Source: Phlyctochytrium arcticum (Eukaryota; Chytridiomycota; Chytridiomycetes; Chytridiales; Chytridiaceae). From it: a stretch of DNA of 64,000 bases. The first letter of the stretch is position 1, and each line of letters opens with the position of its first letter. A program made the position numbers and the translations under genes. The stretch spans positions 310,001 to 374,000 of the forward strand of contig JAHLKI010000009.1 in the NCBI GenBank assembly GCA_025602905.1, read 5' to 3'. The notes beneath the pieces are model-generated. The model was not told the origin of the DNA, did no database searches, and saw only the letters and a program-made list of their open reading frames with translations. This document shows, in pieces, positions 34,401 through 44,292 of the stretch.

Positions 34401-36722
34401 GCCTCAGGGATGGCCGACTCGTGAAAATGGTGTGGAAGCGACAACCGAATCAATCATGGTGGGAGAATTCTCCTGACTCACTGTTGAGTCTCCGGGTCAG
34501 CGAGTCGCCAGTAAGAATTTGTTCCGGTGACTCCCGCGCAACATCGTCTCTTCTGATATTCGCGGACCGAGCATGGCTGTATGCGGTTACGAGACAGATA
34601 CCATCACTTTCACCCATATCATTTACCAAAGTGAGATCCGAGACTTTGGTCGTGTCTACACGTTAGTTGCTGACAGGATAGGTAAAATTGGCAGATTTTG
34701 TATGCGACATCATTTCTCGATTCAGAAAGCGACGCCATAAGGTATATCGTGGTTACGAAATCAGGCATCCATTTCATATCCGTCGACGAAGACGTGTCTA
34801 CGCTACATGAGCGACTTATTCGTCTGAATGAATGGAGGGTAGGCACTGTGTCGGGTTTTAGAGCACCAGAAAAGCGAAAAAGTAATTTTTGCGGACTAGG
34901 TACCGGAGAAAGTCTTATTCGACAAAGAGACGGACAAGCTCATTGTCGCCTGCAGAGGCGGTAAAGTGCCTAAGAGTGATTCTGACTTGCAGCATTTGTA
35001 CGTTGTGGATCCCATTAGGTAAGTGCGGAGTGATAGAGGAATGGACACAATATGGACATAGTTTTAACGTCCTTGAGTATGTAGTGGCCGGTCACATTTT
35101 CAAGATTCTCTATCAGCGAACGAAACTGTGGAATCTCTTGCGGGTATCCAAGAATGCTTTACCAACACCTCATACCTATTGTCTAACATGTATCTTAGCT
35201 TGGTATGTCAAACCCTGGAAACGCTACATCTGTGTCGGTACTGCTGTATCAATCAACCGAAAGCACTCTACCGGTCGCATCCTGGTGTACAATTTGAAAT
35301 CGAATAGCAATAGTATCGATGAGAGCATGGTAAGCGTAGCATTCCGGCATGATTTTCAGCACTATTCACATTGTAATGTTTCTGAAGGCCCCCCGCAAGA
35401 GGCCATATAAGATGAAGCTGTTGGGTGAACTCCAGTTGAACGATCCAGTCACGGCCATCGTGGAGTTTTGTAATAGGTATGCTTTTTGTGATGGTTGAAA
35501 CCCCTTCGCGGAACCCCGTTTATCATTTCAATTCCAAGTTGATATCTTAACTACATAGCTATCTATTGGTCGCGGCTAAAAATTATGTCACGCAACTCAA
35601 AATCGATGCGCATACTCGCAAGTAAGTTTCATCAAACACCAGTACGCATACCGTTATGGTGTTGAAATAATGTTTGCTTGAAAGGCTGGTTGTCCGCACG
35701 ACGATCCACTTCAATAGCCGCATCAAAAGTATGAGTGTTGAGGGAAAGAACATCTTTCTAGCCACCGACGTTGATTCAGTCGTTATGTATACATACGACA
35801 GCGAATTCAAAACATTTGAGTTTGTGGCTAGGTAGGTCTGTGCATTTAGCTTTAATTTACGGTATGGCCCTTTGACCTTGGTGTCTTTTTGAATCAGCGA
35901 TATGGTGCGGCGGTCCATAGTTGCATGTCTCCCGAAAGATGATCAAAGTCTCGTTGCTTTAGATGACCACGGCTGCTGCGTGGGGTATTCCCTTTCCAAC
36001 CGTATGTTTCTTCACCGACAGTTCAATCACCTTTGTCTTTAACACTGTATCATACAGGAAGTACGGAAGGTAGAAGTCTGCGCGCGCTTTTCTTCTACAA
36101 CTTCGGCAAACCTATGGCATTCCTGCTAGCAAGTAAACGGGGAGGGTTCTACCATATGAAGCACCAAAACATGGCTTCTTTGCCTGATGTCGATCCAGAC
36201 CACGCCCTTAAATTGATTCAGAACTCATCGACAGGCGTGACCGAGTTCTCGTTCAAATGTCCGTCAGACGAAGACGATGCGTCCCGAATTTTGGGATTTT
36301 CGGCAATCACGGAATGTGGTAATGTTTTCGAAATGATGCAAATTTCAGGAGATGTCCATGCATTACTCGTCGCATTGCAAGTGCTCATGGATAAGCACCC
36401 TCTGACACGGGCCATATTAGGTGCGTTTCCCGTGCGGAAGCCGATTTCACAATCGACAAAGATTAAGATGTACTTTTCCACGTATGTAGGCAACAGTCAA
36501 AGCGCCCATCGATATGGCCTGCATGGAGGCTTCAATTGTGTGGACGGTGATTTCATTTTACAGTTTAAGGCGCTTCCCTTCATCGCACAGCACGATCTGG
36601 TTGCGGCCTTGAACATTATGGATGTAGTACCGATGGGCTTGCAACATTCATTATCTGTAGATGGTATCCTGCTGCTGTTGGAGATGTGTTCATCATATTC
36701 CGACTGCCCGGTGCATGTGTAA
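31414..36722 (+). CDS. DDB1/CPSF160/SF3B3-superfamily protein (MMS1_N plus CPSF_A type)
   Basis: Proteins of this superfamily are triple beta-propeller scaffolds acting in Cul4 ubiquitin ligases (DDB1), mRNA 3' processing (CPSF160) or splicing (SF3B3). The gene spans 5.3 kb with many short introns. First exons: 31414-31554, 31618-31959, 32019-32086, 32148-32244, 32304-32404, 32466-32551; the last runs to 36722. The N-terminal half resembles MMS1_N: 'DPSRKLVALGSYMGKIRIHE', 'FLEFGPIWRLAFAP'. The C-terminal part carries CPSF_A marks: 'IFLATDVDSVVMYTYDSE', 'SRILGFSAITECGNVFEM' followed by 'HALLVALQ', and near the end 'NCVDGDFILQFKALPF'. It looks too divergent to assign to DDB1, CPSF160 or SF3B3 by eye and may be the additional paralogue known from plants and some protists. 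Internal exon limits between 32.6 and 36.0 kb are only partly traced. Confidence 0.72.
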
Positions 36723-36776
36723 ATAGAGATCGCCGCATTTGCGGATGTATATAGGATCAACATATTGGAATTGCTA

Positions 36777-39644
36777 TCAACCCTCTTCAAGCTCCTCCAA
36801 TTCGCTGGACATATACTTGATGCGCATGAGTGCCTGCTTGGCGAGCGGCATTTTCCCGTTCTTTTTGAAATGCAAGGCTAGCTTTTTGGTTTCTTGTAAA
36901 CTCTTGTGGATATTGGCGGTATAAGCTAGGACCAAACATCACTTTAACAATATGAACTTGCATCAAGCGGCGCTGAGTTAACAACAAACCTTCAATACTG
37001 AGCTGTCCGGTTTGTACCATACCAATGAGTAAGCTCATGCGGACCTCGTACGCTCGACTTCGATCGAGCAAGTCTTCGGGTACAGGTTTGTTAGATACTT
37101 TTAGCGCAGCCATTTGCTTTTGGATCTCTTCATGTTCTTTTTCCAACACCATATTAGAAATGATGGCTTCGGGACTGAATATGGTTCGTTAGAGCGGGGT
37201 ACCAAATACTGACTTATTCGCTATACCTCAGAAATTGATTTTCGACATCCTCGTCATCCAATTCTAAAGCCGCGCTGGAGTTGTCTTTACTCGTAGTTCC
37301 AATCGGTCGTGAAGGTGATGCTGCTGGCTGCTCACTCACGGTGGGACTAGCCGTCACCGGTGACAATCGTTCTGTTTGTGATGTCGTTGAGGAAACCGGT
37401 GATATTGACTTAGTTGCAGCTGGAGAGACTGGTGACTGCGATCTGGGCGTAAGTGCATCGGAAGACACTTGTGATTTTGGTACGATCAGATGTGACGGAG
37501 ATACCGGTCCTGCGCTTGTTGCCGATCGGTCCGGAAGCACCACAATGATCCAATTGAAATCTTCAGAAACTATTTCTGGTTTACTGAAGGGTTGCATCAG
37601 TCGGACGGTCGCGTCAATTTGACCGCCCGCTGGTTTACGCGGATTGTTGCAATCCATTAGCTGCACACATAAACTGAATATGTTGCACAATCACAAACGT
37701 GTGATTTGCCACTTACATCGAAGGAACCCGTAATCTCACACTTTGTCAGCAGTGGATCGAGTTTTATGTAGCACTTTGCCAAAGGAACCCTTTTCTCGAG
37801 CAGCAAGAAGGTTCTCTGAGTTTGAAACACCTCAATTACCGCCTTCTTCTTCTCAAGGAACCGCTGAAATGCACGGTTGCGGGTGATCTTTATGGTGCGA
37901 ACGTGGTTGTATTCTGCGAGTTACACGCTATTAGTCGTGGACCCCAAGAAAATATTAAACTTGGGCACGTACCAGGTGAGTTTGTCCCTTTGACCACACT
38001 TGTCTCTCCTTTGACAGACGGTGCAGGATCTGCAGCACTGTTTTGCCACGGAAATTCATAGGCGACCAGGGTATTGATATCATCGAGAGAAACACCTTTG
38101 ATTTGAAGATTGGTGGCTTTCTGTATCCGGACTTCCATCGTATCGAGACTGATATCAGGAAAGCTTCGGCCTGTCTGGTACTTTAGACAAGACATCTGCA
38201 CGGTGGGCTCCCGGAAGGATTCTTTTGTTCGAGCTGCGCGCAGAGCTTCGAGATTGTTTTGGGTATCTTTTCGGATTTTGGCGAATTGCGCAGCAATTTT
38301 ATTGTCCTGACCTTGCATGAACTTAACAGCGAGGGATTTGCTATTGTCCATTTGGGCAACAAGCTTTCCCTCCAGAATATCCGCGAATTGCCCTAGATCT
38401 TGACCAGGCTTACGTCGCAGTTGATGACTATCACTGTTGGCAGTGGTTCGGTTCTTGCCCTCCGTTTTAACATCTGATGTGGATTTCCAGTTGGCAGCCC
38501 CTATGCTTTATGTTACAATCATAATGACAAAAGATTGCACAAGCTAAAACTTACAAACTGAAGGAGTAGGCGGAAGGTGAAAGCCGGTAGACACTGTGCC
38601 TGCATGTTCCAAGTTCTCAATCTCCTTTTGGATCAATTTGGCAATTCTCAATGCTTCGCGTGCTTGATCAATCTTGTCAGCTTTCTTGGATGCAAGAGCC
38701 CATTTCTTATAATCAAGCTGGAGGTCGTTCATCTGCACCAAGGACGGAGAGTTGCCAATAACCTTCAGCCCCGCCTCTTCTGACGGTTGCCGATTGCCCC
38801 GGTTGCCGTTGAGTTCGTTTAGTATATTGTCGTCACTGTACTTTGGTGGTTCCGCCCTTGCATCAATAGCTTTACAAACTTCTTCTATTCTGGCGCTGAC
38901 TTCTTTCGCGCCTCTGAGAGCTTCTAGTGCTCCAGCCTTATCACCTGCTCGCGATAATTGAACAGCTTTGATTTTTTCAAGGCGTAAGTATTTCTGCAAG
39001 AGAACCGGGTCACTGCTTTTAAGCTTGATGGCTAATGGAAGCGTATCATCTGCTGGTAAGCGGGAGGGGCTCGCTGGTGTGTCGCCCTCCTTGAGTTCCT
39101 CCTTGACTATATCACCCTTCTTCGTATGGGGAACAACCGGTATCGGAGGGGTGCTCTGCAATTGACAGTTCAGGCCTTCTTCCAACACATATTGCGGCAA
39201 ATGTGTCTGACCGTTTCATTGGGGGTGACAACATCAGGAACATCTGTGATTTCTGCCAATTCCGGGCTTAAATTGTCAAGGTTGGGCCAATCGGTACGTG
39301 ATGTTTCGTCCAAGGAGTCGTCCGACGGCAAGTCCCCGCTGTCACTAATTTCATCAATACTTCCTCCAACTCCTAGAGATAGCTTTTGCAACTCCTCCTA
39401 TTCACAAATGGGTACCATCAGTTTAAATACGTAAACAAAAATGTCTCTTCTGAAAGCAGACGATCCTTTCACTCACCAGCAACTGCGGGTCGTCGAGATC
39501 ATTATCGTTCAAGTCCAAACTGCCAATTGAGTGAGTATCGTCATCTCCTTCCGAGAAGTTTACACTTGGTGACAAGGCTGCCCCGTCACTCTTATCCCGT
39601 TGCGGTTGTTGCGAGCCACCCTTTGAAGAATTGAATAACCACAT
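36777..39644 (-). CDS. CC2D1: CC2D1/Lgd family protein (DM14 repeats plus C2)
   Basis: CC2D1A/B and Drosophila Lgd bind ESCRT-III CHMP4/Snf7 through DM14 domains and control endosomal sorting. Eight exons, 39644-39477, 39397-39212, 39155-38555, 38500-37973, 37913-37717, 37660-37227, 37174-36990, 36925-36777, consistent phases, 815 residues. Acidic N-terminus ('EELQKLSLGVGGSIDEI'); DM14 repeats at about 145-310 ('VLLQKYLRLEKIKAVQLSRA', 'LQLDYKKWALASKKADKIDQ'); C2 domain about 425-590, broken by introns ('MEVRIQKATNLQIKGV', 'PEYNHVRTIKITRNRAFQRF', 'KCYIKLDPLLTKCEITG', 'GGQIDATVRLM'); a Ser/Pro/Thr linker; and the C-terminal helical segment typical of the family ('LEKEHEEIQKQMAAL', 'YTANIHKSLQETKKLALHF'). 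Its start codon is 33 bp from that of ATG5 on the other strand. Confidence 0.92.
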
Positions 39645-39676
39645 ATTCCCATAAAGTCGTTTCGGAAAGTGGCAAG
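39645..39676. promoter_or_regulatory. 32-bp divergent start-codon gap, CC2D1 and ATG5
   Basis: Only 32 bp lie between the CC2D1 and ATG5 start codons. Promoters and 5' leaders must extend into or overlap the opposite gene's 5' end. No TATA box fits in the gap. Confidence 0.7.
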
Positions 39677-40788
39677 ATGCAACGGCTAGACGCTACTGTG
39701 ACTTCACACATTTGGGATAGCGTGTTGCCAGTGCAAGTGACCTTGGACTCCAGTGAAACTATATCCACCAATACCTCCAATAAAATTCTGGAGAGCGTAT
39801 ATGTAGGTGCGCCTTGGTTCACTGTAGACGGTCTACTTTTTTTGACACAACTCATTTTTTTAGACATTTATTCCTCGATGTGCATATCTCCACTTCATTA
39901 TACCAGAAGTTCAACGTTTGTTACGGATCAACAACATAGATAGTGAATGGTCAGAAAACGATGTTTGGTTCGACTACAACGGAGTGCCTTTAAAATGGTA
40001 TGCTCTTGAAGGTTCCTCCAGCAAGCGTGTACTAAAAGATTTCTCAATAGGCATCACCCCGTAGGTCTCATATATGATCAGATTGCTACCAACGGCAAAG
40101 TCAATAGTCTGCCATGGCAAATAACCGTCCACTTTCAAAATTTCCCAAGCACCAAAATTCCACATTATGCACAACTTGACCCATCGAAGGCCCTATGCGA
40201 CATGTTCATGTCCATGATCAAGGAGGTGAGGAAGAATGCCTATCGTACGGAGATTGCCAGCAATAGGCTGATATAGCTTTAAAGGCGGACTTTATAAGAA
40301 ATGGGTCCATGAAAAAAGTAATGGCTTTGAGTAAGAATGATCAAACGCAATTATGGAACGGCTTGAACTCCCACCACTACAAGGATTTCTGGGATATCAA
40401 TACCAGGCTGGTGACAAATGAGAGTACGATCCCAAAGTATGTTCCGTTACGATGCTATCTTCCTGATCAGCAAGTCATCCAAGACCTTGTCCCACCTCTT
40501 GACGACAACTTGGGTTCGTTGAATACTGCCAAAGGCATGACGCTTTTTTAAATTATTCTCCTTCCAGATCGAGAGTATTCAATCGGAGATGTCTTAAAAA
40601 TGCTGCTCTCAGACCAATCTCCGGAATTGAGCACGATGGTATCGCAAAACACTGAGATAGATGCACCGCCAGCATCGTTTCGTGCTGTCCTCCACGGCTT
40701 TCCCCTCCAACTCGATACCCCTATTCTATGGTTGAGCCAAAATTGTTCATACCCTGATAACTTCTTGCATATCGTTATTGCCAAATAA
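39677..40788 (+). CDS. ATG5: Autophagy protein ATG5
   Basis: ATG5 is conjugated to ATG12 and, with ATG16, drives lipidation of ATG8 on the phagophore. Exons 39677-39802, 39864-39997, 40051-40225, 40285-40513 and 40568-40788 encode 294 residues. Landmarks: N-terminal 'IWDSVLPVQVTL'; UblA end 'IPRCAYLHFIPEVQRLL'; '[20 protein letters not shown]' spanning the second intron; helical domain 'MFMSMIKEADFIRNGSMKK', with Lys155/Lys156 as candidate ATG12 acceptor; 'WNGLNSHHYKDFW'; and UblB 'KYVPLRCYLPD' to the C-terminal 'WLSQNCSYPDNFLHIVIAK', near-identical to the usual ATG5 ending. The acceptor at 40284 (ttaaag) is weak but is the only one that keeps frame and motif. Confidence 0.95.
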
Positions 40789-41161
40789 TAAGAGAAGACC
40801 TGAAACAAGTCATGAGATCTGAAAGTTGCGGTTGTTTTGGGGTTCGTTGGTCCGGCCGCAGCACATCTTCTTAGAGAATTTCCGCGGCAATTGTGGCATT
40901 CGTTGCCAGTTTACAGCTCTGGTGATGCCTTTGGACCCTTCCTTAGTGTCGTCAATCATAGAGCGATTGTGAGTTTGGCCAGGTGATTGAAAATACGAGT
41001 TATTCCCTTTCCCTACTACAGGACCGCGGAACTGATTATTCGGTACTAAATGCTCGACTTTGCGGAGGGATTACAAAACAAGGAAAAGAGAGCAAGGAAA
41101 AGAGAGCTAAAATATTGTGGTCGAGTATTGCGGAATGACGGCACGCGATACTCCATGGCGG
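40789..41161. other. Convergent 3' spacer with a short duplication
   Basis: This 373-bp stretch lies between the 3' ends of ATG5 and the hydrolase gene. It contains a direct duplication of about 15 bp around 'caaggaaaagagag' near 41085-41116. No gene is seen. Confidence 0.5.
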
Positions 41162-42899
41162 TTAGTTCCTACTCGTGACGTGTAGAACATGTTCGTAAGC
41201 CGACTTCTTGCCGTCCAGGAAATTTTTCAAAACCATACAAAACTCCATCGGTTTTTCTTCGATGCAATAGTGACCTAAGCATTGGGTTGTTTAGATGAGA
41301 CCATCCAAGGTACAATCATACTGAATACTATACCAGCATTTTTCAAAAGAAGGGCTTGTCGTCCGTGGGCTGCAAACGCATCATCCGGAAATAAGTCCGG
41401 GTGCAGGAAAGTGTCAAGGGTATCCCCGAACAACTCATCGTTTTGGCCATATACTACCAAGACGGGGTGCTTGAATGTTTTCGCGGCTTCACGAAATTTG
41501 TGAACCAACAAAGACATTTTGGTCGCACGAGACATGATATTGGCTAGGCCAGGCAGGATCGCGACGGGTGCATCGCGCTGAACGGTGGGTGATGATGTGT
41601 ATGGGAGAGCAATTAGAGAAGCCCATTGAAGCATACCGGACTTGTAAGCAAATGAGGGAAAGGGCGCGTTGTAGCCAATGAGTGCTGTGAGCGGGATGCT
41701 GGGGCCCAGAAACTTGATAGTCAACGGAACCGAGACCAGCCGCTAATTACAAGATAAGATGGAAGCTAGATTCTCTGTAAAAAGATGTAGCTTACCTGAA
41801 ATAAAGTGGTAGATAACAACCAAATGCCGTACAAAAGTAACTCGTTGAAGGATTTATCTTGCAAGGTGGCCGAGGGCACAAATGAGTCGACAATGCATAA
41901 GCCCGTAATTGTCCCCGGCTTGAATCTGCTCAGGGATAAAAGAGCTACCGCCCCACCCCTAAAACATAATAAGTGGTGTTTTCACCACATTTGGGATAGA
42001 ATGTTTACCAATCTTGACCGACGACGGCAACATTGGAAAGCTGCAACCCCTCAACAAACGCAACAAGGCTTGTGATGTGCAATTCAATATCGTAGTCAGC
42101 GCGTTCCTTTAGTTTGTCAGAGCGACCCAGTCCTAAAATCGATAAGTGCACTGAATACAGCGAAGCATAATGTAGCATGCACACCAATCCAGTCCAACGC
42201 AATGACTCTGTGTCCTGAATTGCATAGCGTAGGAATCACCTTGCGGAAATTTAAATCAGCTTACGGATACGGAGAGGAATGTGAATTATAACGTTATACA
42301 CATTTACGCACTTACCTTGCGGTAAAGAAAACTCCAAGTTGGGTTCCCATGTAAGAGCAACACAGTTGGCTTGTCCGTCATACTGCCGCCCGGGGTACAT
42401 TCGTCGATATAGTGCATACGCAAACCTTTGAAAATAGCAAACTTTGGTGTAAACGGCCATCCCGATATTCTGTCGAATCTATCGTCCCAAGCATGCACAA
42501 AACTCTCCGGAGGATAGATGTAACCCTCGGTTTCTTGTCTGAGGCGCTTCGTTTCGCTTCGACGGAAGGAGTCGGTCTGCATGTACTTAGGCTCTTCGTG
42601 AATCAGGATATCCTACGCAAGGAACGAACCTCAAATGTCCGTCGCTTGAGAGCAAACATAATTGCATTAACGACGATGCGAGGAGCTTTGGTTATGGTAT
42701 ACCAAAACGAAAAACATGTGAACATCATCAGGAAAAGGACCAGTCGAATGAAGGTCAAGCGAGCCAATAGGTTGGCTGCTCTGAACCCAAGTTCCACAGC
42801 TGTGTCTAATACGCGCGGGATCTTTGAGGTGTGCATGACGGAAAGCAGCAAGAACGCAGACGGAATAGGGGAAGCAGCGGCAATCTTAACCCCGTACAA
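41162..42899 (-). CDS. Membrane-anchored alpha/beta hydrolase, haloalkane dehalogenase/epoxide hydrolase-like
   Basis: Alpha/beta-fold hydrolase with an aspartate nucleophile. Seven exons, 42899-42675, 42612-42316, 42239-42185, 42132-42009, 41958-41796, 41742-41334 and 41274-41162, consistent phases, 461 residues. A hydrophobic segment at about 45-68 ('LVLFLMMFTCFSFWYTI') suggests an N-terminal membrane anchor. Active-site marks: oxyanion-hole 'LLLHGNPTWSFLYRK'; nucleophile elbow 'VVGQDWGGAVAL', the Asp reconstituted across an intron; acid region 'VVYGQNDELFGD'; and the catalytic His in 'NAGHYCIEEKPMEF', also formed across an intron. The HGNPTWS and QDWGG pattern is shared by haloalkane dehalogenases and some epoxide hydrolases, so the substrate is open. 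The first donor (gtcgtt) is weak but is needed to keep frame. The 5' end faces SAP30's 3' end. Confidence 0.88.
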
Positions 42900-43270
42900 T
42901 ATCCGACGTTTGTCAATTGGGCAAAAAAAAATGGGTACTAGTAGTGGGAAGACCCCACATTGTGATTAAGCAGTGAATGACAAGCCCGTTTGACATACAT
43001 CTAGCCTAAAATTGCATGTGAAGATTCAGGATTGCTGAGCAGTTAATGGGCTTGGGGTAGGGGGGTTGGAGGTAAAGAGGGATGGGGCTGTTTCGATTTG
43101 TACTGGGTACTGAGTGCAAGGCGCTCAGTACGGGGCGAGCTGGCTTGTCTGAAACCATATGGGTCGTTTCGTAATGCAATAGTGTGGAGGTGGAGGAGTG
43201 GTATCCAGGTGAATAGTCACATCAACACTTGATTGTGACATAACATCTGTGACGCCTGGCAGTGACTGTT
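42900..43270. other. Intergenic spacer
   Basis: This 371-bp stretch lies between the hydrolase start and the SAP30 3' end, both minus-strand genes. It is G-rich around 43045-43130 and shows no open frame of note. It should hold the hydrolase promoter. Confidence 0.45.
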
Positions 43271-43835
43271 TTACCCTTGACCAGATGTCATGGAGATCGA
43301 TTTTGGGGGAAGTTTGTATACATTATCTAAGTAAAAATAGCTGTTAATCACACGAGCTAAAGGCGATTGATTCTCAAGAGTTCTTACCGCGATGTCGCAT
43401 GCTGTATATAAAGTAAGTGATTGTGTCCTTTTCATTGACCTCCTGCTGCAGAAAGTGCTTGGTTACGCAGGAGAGCAGGTCGTCCCTAGAGTCCTTGCCG
43501 CCAGTCCCGCCGATGCCACCTTGGCCTTTGACTCTCAGCTTGTATGCCCGCTTGTACCGCCGCAGCGTGCGATCATCCAAAGTGGACAGATCCACCTATA
43601 GCAGAGCGTAAATGAGCTGCTTGTCCCATTGACCTGGGCCGTTGAGACTTACCACTTGCGGGGTTGCGGCAGGGTCGTCAGCTTTCTTGGGAATGGTGGC
43701 TAGTACGGGGGGGAGTGAGTGCCTTGCTGGTTTACTATCCGGGAATGATTCTAGCAGCCCTAAAGGTGTCTTGGCAAAACAAAAGCTCTGAGAGCTCTCA
43801 GAGAGCTCTCGTGGGCGTGTGCAACGTTTGTGCAA
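43271..43835 (-). CDS. SAP30: SAP30-like Sin3-HDAC complex subunit
   Basis: SAP30 proteins bridge Sin3 and class I histone deacetylases in transcriptional repression. Exons 43835-43653, 43595-43388 and 43326-43271 give 148 residues. The C-terminal Sin3-binding domain is clear: 'VDLSTLDDRTLRRYKRAYKL', then 'HFLQQEVNEKDTITYFIY', close to the human 'VNEKDTLTYFIYSVK' (remembered). The exon 1-2 junction (gtaagt/ctatag) fuses 'ATPQV' to 'VDLSTL'. The third exon is inferred from a good gtaaga donor and ttacttag acceptor; without it the frame ends seven codons later. The start is uncertain: the ATG at 43835 lacks supporting homology, and the animal-type zinc finger is not seen. It is divergent from Opi1. 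Confidence 0.8.
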
Positions 43836-44292
43836 CCTGCTGAAAGCTCACATGCGAAATTGCGACTGCGCCATTCAGGCAAGGGGGCACAGCTGACAGC
43901 TCCCAACGGCTCTCCCCCCTCCCAGTCCCACACCCAAAGAGAAATCACGACGGCCATTACTCCGACCGCCGCTGCCATTACTCCAGGTAGGATGCTGATT
44001 GTTTGTCGTTTGCGCACTGGGGACAGGGCTGACCAAGTTCTTTGCGGGCCCATCAGAGACCGAATCTTGTTTTTTTTCGGACCGCTCCCTGTCAATTCTC
44101 GACAGTTCGACGTACAGTATCGAGGGTGCCGCTGACAACGGAGGACTGCGCTGCTCGTCTCTTGTTCTGCTGGCCTCTTGCCGAATGAAGTCGGGCATCG
44201 AGTAGAGGACCTTCTTCCCCGTACGTGTACCCGGGTTGCAAGCACAAAATGAGCGAGGGTTTTGACATGTTTATGCGCAGGCAACAAGAGCG
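43836..44292. promoter_or_regulatory. Divergent promoter region, SAP30 and OPI1
   Basis: This 457-bp GC-balanced stretch lies between the two start codons. Overlapping open frames of up to 175 codons on both strands have no recognisable motif. A near-palindromic 'gagagctctcagagagctctc' type segment of alternating gag/ctc blocks lies at about 43790-43812 in the SAP30 5' end. Confidence 0.4.
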
